NCBI GenBank assembly: GCA_964512655.1
Contig: CAZEJT010000003.1
Coordinates: 124,001 to 188,000, forward strand
Length of the DNA: 64,000 nucleotides
Direction: 5' to 3'
Origin: VBOC01 sp964512655
GTDB taxonomy: Bacteria > Bacteroidota > Ignavibacteria > UBA10030 > SZUA-254
The translations under genes and the position numbers were made by a program. The notes under the pieces were generated by a model that was given only the letters and a program-made list of their open reading frames with translations, was not told the DNA's origin and did not search any database. Numbering within the stretch: position 1 is the stretch's first letter; every line of letters begins with the position of its first letter. Shown here in pieces: positions 58,022 to 64,000 of the stretch.

Positions 58022-59043
58022 CGCACTCTGACTTTGGGCTCGACAGACATGCCCGGACGGAGGCGTTCCATGTCGGGCTGTCCGGGATCAATCGTGATTC
58101 GCACGGGCAGACGCTGCACAACCTTCACGTAGTTTCCGCTGGCGTTTTCAGGCGGAAGGAGGCTGTACTGGGATCCCGTCGCACCCCCGAAACTCTCCAC
58201 TTTGCCGTTGTAGTCTCGGGAAATGGCATCGACATGGATCACCGCCGGTTGTCCGGCGTGCATTTGCTCGACCTGTGTCTCGCGGTAATTCGCCGTCACC
58301 CACATGTCCTCTGCGTTTGTGATGTAGAGAAGCAGCTGTCCCACGGCAACACGGTCTCCCACATTGATTGTCTTCTTCCCTACGATCCCGCCCACCGGCG
58401 CAACGACGCTCGCGTATCCAAGGTTCAATTCCGCCTGTTTGAGACGCGCACGGGCTACCTGCAGGCTCGCCTGCTGAGTAGCGACTCGCTTTTTCGCCGA
58501 CTCGACCTGAGCATTGGCAGCTCTTGCGGTGCTTGCTACCTTGTCATACTCCGATCTGGCAATCACCTCCTGCGCGATGAGAGGTTGATCCCGTTCGAGC
58601 TCCCGTCGGGCAAACCCGCTCTGCGCATCGGCCTGATCGAGGTCGTGCCGCGCCGTCCCGATCTGCGCTTCGGAAAGTGTCAACTCTGCCCGGGCTTCTG
58701 CGAGCGCGACGACGAGATCGCTGGTGTCAAGCTGGATCAGCAGATCGCCTTCTCTGACCACCTGATTATCGACCACGTGAACGGAAGTGACGGTGCCCGG
58801 GACGCGCGCGCTGACGTGGCTGATATTCGCATCGATCTGAGCGTCGTCTGTGTCCTCGAACTGGCGCCAGTAGAGCCAGTACACGAGGCCGCCAACGATC
58901 ACGAGGCAAATGCCGGCCACCACACCGATTGTTCTCCATGGCGATTCCTTCTTCCGTTCCGGAGATGCCGCCGCGGAATTCCCCCCGTCGACGGGCGCGT
59001 GCTGTTGTGTCAATCTCTGAGATATGCTCTTGTCAGTGTCCAT
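58018..59043 (-). CDS. EmrA/HlyD-family membrane fusion protein
   Basis: 341 residues. One N-terminal helix (IGVVAGICLVIVGGLVYWLYW), then EDTDDAQIDANISHVSARVPGTVTSVHVVDNQVVREGD (biotinyl-lipoyl half), a coiled-coil hairpin, VVAPVGGIVGKKTINVGDRVAVGQ, and a C-terminal barrel (LPVRITIDPGQPDMERLRPGMSV). Adaptor for the EmrB transporter; the two genes overlap by 4 bases. No outer-membrane channel is in this operon, so it may borrow the TolC at 47940-49295 or another. Confidence 0.93.
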   Translation of the reverse strand: MDTDKSISQRLTQQHAPVDGGNSAAASPERKKESPWRTIGVVAGICLVIVGGLVYWLYWRQFEDTDDAQIDANISHVSARVPGTVTSVHVVDNQVVREGDLLIQLDTSDLVVALAEARAELTLSEAQIGTARHDLDQADAQSGFARRELERDQPLIAQEVIARSEYDKVASTARAANAQVESAKKRVATQQASLQVARARLKQAELNLGYASVVAPVGGIVGKKTINVGDRVAVGQLLLYITNAEDMWVTANYRETQVEQMHAGQPAVIHVDAISRDYNGKVESFGGATGSQYSLLPPENASGNYVKVVQRLPVRITIDPGQPDMERLRPGMSVEPKVRVR

Positions 59044-59434
59044 CGGAATCTCCTGCGAATTTTGGTCTGTCTTTCTTCACTCTCTCAACAAATTCTTTCG
59101 TGACCGGGGTGTTCGGATCATATTTTGCACTCCACACTACCATCTCGAGAAGTACTGGTGCGAGGTCGAGGCCTTTGCTCGTGAGCCGGTACGTATCCTT
59201 GCGCCGGTCGGTGGCGTGTGGTTTCTTCTCGATGATTCCTTTTCGCTCGAGCCGGGCAAGCCGGTCGGCGAGAATGTTCGTTGAAATTTTCTCCTCGGAG
59301 AGAAGGAACTCCCCGTACGTGCTCTTCTGCCTGTTAATCATGTCTCGCACAATTAAAAGCGACCACATATCGCCGAAGGTTTCCAGGGCAAAGTTGATCG
59401 GGCAATTGGACCGTTTGGATCGCTTCTTATTCAT
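59033..59434 (-). CDS. HxlR-family winged-helix regulator
   Basis: 133 residues. SNCPINFALETFGDMWSLLIVRDMI is the HxlR opening, with the conserved Cys followed by a Pro and the W-x-L-L-I-V-R-D block. FLLSEEKISTNILADRLARLERKGIIEKK is the recognition helix and wing. HxlR regulators sense reactive electrophiles or oxidants, often through that Cys. The frame is open 36 codons upstream, but the promoter and operator lie there, favouring ATG 59434. It overlaps the EmrA gene by 11 bases, so the regulator and exporter are one unit. Confidence 0.92.
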   Translation of the reverse strand: MNKKRSKRSNCPINFALETFGDMWSLLIVRDMINRQKSTYGEFLLSEEKISTNILADRLARLERKGIIEKKPHATDRRKDTYRLTSKGLDLAPVLLEMVVWSAKYDPNTPVTKEFVERVKKDRPKFAGDSDGH

Positions 59435-59471
59435 GGACGATAGGCTGAGATTGTCATTGTGCGTATGGTGG

Positions 59472-59500
59472 AAGGTACTAAAGTCACTTGTATAATGCAA
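59472..59500 (-). promoter_or_regulatory. promoter of the hxlR-emrAB operon
   Basis: On the minus strand TTGCAT, 17 bases, TACCTT, ending 37 bases before ATG 59434. Its -35 lies inside the inverted repeat at 59484-59504. Confidence 0.5.
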
Positions 59501-59504
59501 GTGA
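59484..59504. promoter_or_regulatory. candidate HxlR operator
   Basis: Perfect dyad TCACTTG, 7 bases, CAAGTGA, centred 60 bases before the hxlR start. It covers the -35 of the minus-strand promoter and also overlaps a possible plus-strand promoter (TTGTAT, 17, TTTAAT, 59488-59516). Confidence 0.65.
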
Positions 59505-59650
59505 AATCTTTTTAATCTGAATCCGACCCGATTACACTCCATGGGCTCGTTAGACTACCGGGGTGAAAACCTGCCTTTCCTGCGTGAGAAGAGGAACATC
59601 TGCGCGTTTTCGTATTAAAAGGCGGTCCTGAAAGATTCGCATCGCCACCC

Positions 59651-59679
59651 TTGACATTTGCTTTCAATTCCCATAATTT
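59651..59679 (+). promoter_or_regulatory. sigma-70-type promoter of the giant subtilase gene
   Basis: TTGACA, 17 bases, TAATTT, ending 86 bases before GTG 59766. A consensus -35 with a 4/6 -10. The rest of the 331-base gap (59435-59765) holds only the HxlR operator/promoter region and no open frame that looks real. Confidence 0.65.
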
Positions 59680-59765
59680 GATAACCAAGGGGTGAAAAAT
59701 CTTTTCCGCGCCGTCACTCTTCGGGACGACGGCCGTCGCTTCTCCAACCTTTACCGGGGGGAAAC

Positions 59766-62700
59766 GTGAGGTTGTTACATAGTGTACAAGCGGCACTTCT
59801 CCTTCTAGCTTCCTCCGCTCTAGCGCAAACTCCATCCAGCGTCACGTCAGGCATTCCGCCGGGGCAACAAGCGATTATTGCGCCTCAGCTGCCGGATGCC
59901 TCGGGCGCCGGCACCCTTTTCGTGACGGGAAAATCCACACCAAACAATGTGACGGCGACCTATGCCCCCGGTACCACAGTCGTCACACTCTCGAAGGGCG
60001 ACAGCGTCCTCCAAAGATTCGGGATTTCCCCCGACGACGAAGTCAAAGTGATCGTCGAGTTCAAGAACCTCCCGCTGAGCCTGGTCCACAGCGTCAGAGA
60101 AAAGCACCCCTCCGACCGAATACAGTCCGCGCTCACGGCAGTGCGGCTCGATCACGATCAGTTCAAGGCCGACCTTCCCAGGATCGACCTTAATCCGCCC
60201 CCAAGGTCTCGGAGTACATTCACCGGACAGGTTTCGTCGATCCGGTACGAATACTCGACCGCCATTAACGGGGTTGCTCTTACCACTCACCGATGGGTTC
60301 TCGACGAAATCCGCAAGCTTCCTTATGTAAGCGCCATCAGCGAGGATTTCCTCGTCCATGCGCTCGATGATTCGAGCAATACGCTGATCGGCGCTCCTAC
60401 ATACTGGAGCACGTACGGTCTACACGGAGACAGCACGGAAATCGGGATCCTCGATACGGGGATCGATTACCTACACGAAGCGCTTGGGGGTGCCCCGTTC
60501 CCGAACACTAAAGTGATCGGCGGATACGATATCATCAACAACGACAACGACCCGATGGACGATAACGGCCACGGGACTCACGTCGCTGGAATCGCCGCGG
60601 GCAACGGACCGGGGCCTACTAACCTGCGCGGGGTGGCCTTTGGGGCGCGTCTGTGGGCCTTCAAAGTCCTCGATCAGAACGGGCAGGGGTTTTCTTCCCA
60701 GATAATCGCCGGCATCAACCTCGCCCTCGATCCCGACAGCAATCCGGCAACTCCTACACCCATCTCGGTGCTCAATCTCAGTATCGGCGGCTCCGGCAAT
60801 CCTAATGACCCCGGATCCCGCGCCATCGATAACGCCGTCACGAGCGGTCTGGTGTGCGCCGTTGCCGCGGGAAATAGCGGGCCCGGCAATTATACCATCA
60901 ACTCGCCCGGATGCGCCCGCAAAGCCCTTACTGTTGGCGCCTGCAGCGACCTCGATGTGATAGCCTCCTTTAGCTCCCGCGGGCCGGCAGGAACGACGTT
61001 TGCAATCAAGCCCGACGTGATTGCCCCGGGCGTAAATGTCTATTCCGCCAAGGTTGGCGGCGGATACTTCTACCTGAGCGGGACCTCGATGGCGACCCCT
61101 CATGTGGCGGGCGCAGCTGCGCTCCTTCGCGAGCTCCATCCCTCATGGAGTCCGGATGAAATCAAAGCCAATCTCATGGAGAGTGCTCACGATCTGGGGC
61201 TGAATTACTGGAATCAGGGTCACGGACGCATCAACGTCTTCGATGCGGCGAAGGAAAGCGTCGTCGTAGTCCCCGGATCCATCAGCAACGGTCTTGACGT
61301 CACCTCCCAGTCAACGTGGACGGTGAAGGATACGTTGACGGTATATAATTTCAAGAACATCCTCGAGAGCTTTAACATCTCGATGAAGAATTCGCCTCCG
61401 AGCGGGATTACATTCGCCTTTGACCTGCCGACGCTGGTCGTAAACGCGAATGATTCTGCGAAGGTTGTGTTGACTGCATCCGTTGACAACACGGTCTACC
61501 CATTCCCTGTGGGATATCCTCCCTCATATTTCAACACTCTCGTCGCAAAGTCGTCGATCACATCCGACAGCATAACGGTTCCCTTCGCGTTCATCAAGAG
61601 CCCGCTCCTGAATCTTTCGTTCGATACCGCACCAACGCTCGTCGACATTCATAACAATAGCGACACTCTCTTTTTTAATGCTGCGTTCACCAACCTCATT
61701 GGCCTCGGCTTGAGCGTCCTGGTGCCGGTCGATACATACGACGTCGAAACTTTTTTCTACTCGGATTCTCAGATGGTCGTGAAGGAGGGAGTCAGCGTCA
61801 ACGGGAATACGACGGTTACTATTCACTCAACGGATGCGGCGAACCTGATTACATTCCATTTGATCAATATCAATTCTCAGGAGATCACCACTGGCAGACT
61901 GGAGCTCGAATCGGTCGTGAGCACCAGATCCAAATTCGGCATCTCCTTCTTCGGCCAGAACGCGCATAAGAAGAGGTACATCTCGAACATCAGTTCCAAC
62001 TATATCTACGAGATCTCAACCATCCCCGACTTCTTCCTGGCAGGAAGCGCCGAGTATCTATTCCCCTTCGTGGTCAGCACAGGGATTTCCGGCCCTATCA
62101 CGCTGCAGAACGACCCCACGAAGTTTAAAACCATGAATTACCGCTGCGCTGTCCCGCCCGGTACGACCCGGCTGAATCTCACGACGATATTCTCCTCGGC
62201 AACCACCGGGCTCGGTACGACTTCTCTCGGTATCATCTATCCGCCATATCAATTTAAAGGGTATTATGCCCCTCAGCCTATCGAGGAGAATTTCCCCTAT
62301 CTGACACACTGGCTTGCGGCAGATCCCCAGAGCATACTGGCAAGCATGGTTCACAGAACCTCATACACCGCTGTTTCCCAGCCGGACACGATGAGGTTTT
62401 CGGTCGGACCCACCGGTTTCTATTTCGGATCCTCGCAGTTTGTCTCCACCAGGCCCTCGTACACCAGTCCCCTGGGACTTATCCCCCCGATGTGGGCGGG
62501 AAGGGTGATCGCCTATGGCACCGCAATTGACGTGCAGGTGGCAACCGACGCCTACATGCTCACCGGGCTCGGCGACCGTGTTGTCGGGCCGATAACCTAC
62601 AAGACCTGGCTGAGTGGCACTCCTGTCGATTCAGGACTCTTTCAGAATCTTCCGAGATATCATCTCGATACATTGCTGACTGTCGTTACCGGAGGAAATT

Positions 62701-64000
62701 TCAAATTTCAAACTGTCTTCGGCAATTACAGGGTCGGACCCCGGAACGGGACGGCTACCACCACACTCACCGGAAGTTCCCTCAACTCCCTTAATGTCTG
62801 CCCGAGATTCAGGAGTCTCCTCTTCCTCCATGATGGCAATTTGCCCGACTCGCTCCCCGTCAATCAGCTCCGGATTATCCCGACGGCCCCTGAGGTTGTC
62901 GACTCGGTAAGCGCGTGGTATCGAAAGTCGACCTCGTCGACGTGGCTTCCTCTTACCCTGAGCCAGAGCGATTCAATTTACACCACCCCATTGCCGGACA
63001 CTCTCGGGGTCGGTTATTACAGCACGCGGATACGGATCACCGATCTCGCATCGCAAACCATCGACTACGTGCTCGATCCCGGTTTCACCAGCCCCGGCAC
63101 AATCCTCAACACCAATCCGCTGGTGTTCGATACCATACATGTGGGATGCAGGCAGACAAAAACCATCAGCGTTCAGAACCTTCGCCTCACGACCAATGCG
63201 GTGATCACGTCGATCGTTTCCGACGATACGACGTTCGTCCTCTCGTACGGCAACGCCACCATTGCGGGTTCTGAAAGTCTCTCCGTTCCCGTCACCTTCA
63301 CCCCCGTCACGGCGGGACTGCATGAGGCCCACATAATTTTCAACATCGTCGGCTTCGCCGGTCCTGAGACTGTCGCGGTTTCCGGAGTGGCTGGAAGCCC
63401 CGGAGGGGAGATTGAGATCTCGGAGAACCTCGGCACGCACTGGCAGCTTATCTCCGTCCCGGTGGATGCAATCTGCCCATATCTGTTGCCTCCGCTGTAC
63501 GCCTACCGCGGATCGTATCTTATTCGCGATACGCTGAAATCAGGCGAAGGTTATTGGAAGAATGTCGTCGATCCGGTATTCACGTTTGTAGGGTTCCCTC
63601 GCACGATTGACACGATCCCCATGCTCCAGGGATGGAATCTCATCGGTTCGCTATCGACCCCGACGCCCGTCACGGTCCTCAACACCATTCCTGCCGGCCA
63701 GATTTCTTCGAGGGTCTTTGGCTATACTCAGGCGGGCTACTTTAAACCCGACAGCATCTCACCTACTCATGCATATTGGGTAAAGGTGAAAATCGCCTGT
63801 CAGCTGATTCTGCAAACGGGTGCCGCCTTCCCCGGAAAACCCGCAGCCTTGCCGATAGACCCCTACACCGCGGCCTCGCGCCTGACCGTCACGGACGCCC
63901 TGAGTAGAACCCGGGTTCTTTACTTCGGACCAAGATCCGATCTGCCGGGGAATGAAGGATTCTTTGAGTTGCCGCCGCCCCCGCCTGAGGGCTCCTTTGA
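59766..64000 (+). CDS. giant secreted S8 subtilisin-like protease, C-terminus beyond window
   Basis: At least 1411 residues, still open at the right edge. GTG start after GGGGGA; signal peptide (LLHSVQAALLLLASSALAQ). The triad is complete: D230 (GILDTGID), H272 (GHGTHVAG) and S441 (GTSMATPHVAGAAALL), with the oxyanion Asn in AVAAGNSGPG. Before it is an inhibitor-I9-like pro-region (VIVEFKNLPLSLVHSVREKH). After residue 520 come long beta-rich stretches, including an ASH/choice-of-anchor-like module near residues 1115-1215 (LVFDTIHVGCRQTKTISVQN...VPVTFTPVTAGLHEA). A T9SS tail, as on the other secreted proteins here, is expected beyond the edge but not seen. Confidence 0.9.
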   Translation, partial: MRLLHSVQAALLLLASSALAQTPSSVTSGIPPGQQAIIAPQLPDASGAGTLFVTGKSTPNNVTATYAPGTTVVTLSKGDSVLQRFGISPDDEVKVIVEFKNLPLSLVHSVREKHPSDRIQSALTAVRLDHDQFKADLPRIDLNPPPRSRSTFTGQVSSIRYEYSTAINGVALTTHRWVLDEIRKLPYVSAISEDFLVHALDDSSNTLIGAPTYWSTYGLHGDSTEIGILDTGIDYLHEALGGAPFPNTKVIGGYDIINNDNDPMDDNGHGTHVAGIAAGNGPGPTNLRGVAFGARLWAFKVLDQNGQGFSSQIIAGINLALDPDSNPATPTPISVLNLSIGGSGNPNDPGSRAIDNAVTSGLVCAVAAGNSGPGNYTINSPGCARKALTVGACSDLDVIASFSSRGPAGTTFAIKPDVIAPGVNVYSAKVGGGYFYLSGTSMATPHVAGAAALLRELHPSWSPDEIKANLMESAHDLGLNYWNQGHGRINVFDAAKESVVVVPGSISNGLDVTSQSTWTVKDTLTVYNFKNILESFNISMKNSPPSGITFAFDLPTLVVNANDSAKVVLTASVDNTVYPFPVGYPPSYFNTLVAKSSITSDSITVPFAFIKSPLLNLSFDTAPTLVDIHNNSDTLFFNAAFTNLIGLGLSVLVPVDTYDVETFFYSDSQMVVKEGVSVNGNTTVTIHSTDAANLITFHLININSQEITTGRLELESVVSTRSKFGISFFGQNAHKKRYISNISSNYIYEISTIPDFFLAGSAEYLFPFVVSTGISGPITLQNDPTKFKTMNYRCAVPPGTTRLNLTTIFSSATTGLGTTSLGIIYPPYQFKGYYAPQPIEENFPYLTHWLAADPQSILASMVHRTSYTAVSQPDTMRFSVGPTGFYFGSSQFVSTRPSYTSPLGLIPPMWAGRVIAYGTAIDVQVATDAYMLTGLGDRVVGPITYKTWLSGTPVDSGLFQNLPRYHLDTLLTVVTGGNFKFQTVFGNYRVGPRNGTATTTLTGSSLNSLNVCPRFRSLLFLHDGNLPDSLPVNQLRIIPTAPEVVDSVSAWYRKSTSSTWLPLTLSQSDSIYTTPLPDTLGVGYYSTRIRITDLASQTIDYVLDPGFTSPGTILNTNPLVFDTIHVGCRQTKTISVQNLRLTTNAVITSIVSDDTTFVLSYGNATIAGSESLSVPVTFTPVTAGLHEAHIIFNIVGFAGPETVAVSGVAGSPGGEIEISENLGTHWQLISVPVDAICPYLLPPLYAYRGSYLIRDTLKSGEGYWKNVVDPVFTFVGFPRTIDTIPMLQGWNLIGSLSTPTPVTVLNTIPAGQISSRVFGYTQAGYFKPDSISPTHAYWVKVKIACQLILQTGAAFPGKPAALPIDPYTAASRLTVTDALSRTRVLYFGPRSDLPGNEGFFELPPPPPEGSF

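Noticed and set aside
60471..61139. Minus-strand open frame inside the giant subtilase gene
   Set aside because: It lies opposite the catalytic domain with the intact D/H/S triad; no start signal or family match.
1..64000. tRNA, rRNA, insertion sequence, prophage or CRISPR features
   Set aside because: No cloverleaf, ribosomal RNA stretch, transposase, integrase or phage gene could be recognised anywhere in the window.

Overview
The window looks like a GC-rich chromosome segment from a diderm of the Bacteroidota-Chlorobiota (FCB) radiation, plausibly an Ignavibacteria/Kapabacteria-like lineage. The evidence is: type IX secretion tails of the 'NYPNPFNP...GVYFYRL...' kind on two secreted proteins and one fragment; an LPS gene (kdsB); SurA-type periplasmic foldases; TolC-dependent efflux; and the futalosine route to menaquinone. 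Unlike typical Bacteroidia, the genes here mostly have good Shine-Dalgarno sequences, and at least eight intergenic regions carry ordinary sigma-70 style promoters (TTGnnn, 17 bases, TAnnnT). The lineage is an inference; no rRNA is present.

Layout. 1-5119 (+) is a tight six-gene housekeeping operon: plsC (cut by the window edge), gatC, kdsB, a DUF502 membrane protein, pyrG and an RNA-processing-type metallo-beta-lactamase. 5239-8393 (+) holds a catalytically atypical SDR, an outer-membrane barrel protein and an RsbW-like ATPase. 8396-10018 (-) is rplU-rpmA-mdh. 10274-10911 (+) has a stand-alone receiver protein and a 39-residue membrane protein with its own promoter and SD. 11138-17726 (-) encodes exported enzymes: an M13 peptidase and two amidohydrolase proteins. 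17884-29744 (-) is a seven-gene operon from one clear promoter: three SurA/PrsA-like foldases, MoxR, a T9SS subtilase, a VWA membrane protein and, last, phosphoketolase.

29900-36697 (+) is the menaquinone operon, divergent from the previous one: mqnP, ubiX, ubiD, a remarkable mqnE-mqnA fusion, mqnC and a small membrane protein. mqnD lies apart at 41748-42584 (-), at the end of a TetR-TolC-MFP-RND-MBL run. 36832-39051 (+) is a glycosyltransferase that seems to carry a C-terminal lipid-binding-like domain. 39182-41290 (-) is a 14-blade propeller protein, with a T9SS tail fragment just upstream.

43550-49934 (-) is an RND efflux operon with its TetR regulator and a clear operator over the -10 box. 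50137-52960 (-) is an FAD oxidoreductase plus an MFS exporter. 53127-55179 (-) is an ECF sigma factor, a small membrane protein and an HtrA protease, a likely envelope-stress module. 55340-56415 (+) has a membrane protein and a bacilliredoxin. 56420-59434 (-) is an HxlR-controlled EmrA/EmrB exporter. 59766 to the end (+) is a giant secreted subtilase, cut by the window edge.

Across intergenic DNA lies one family of GTAG-bordered hairpins with co-varying stems and a constant TTCA/TTTA loop, often in inverted pairs. They look like REP/BIME elements. In two places the GTAG border supplies the TAG stop codon of the gene before it.
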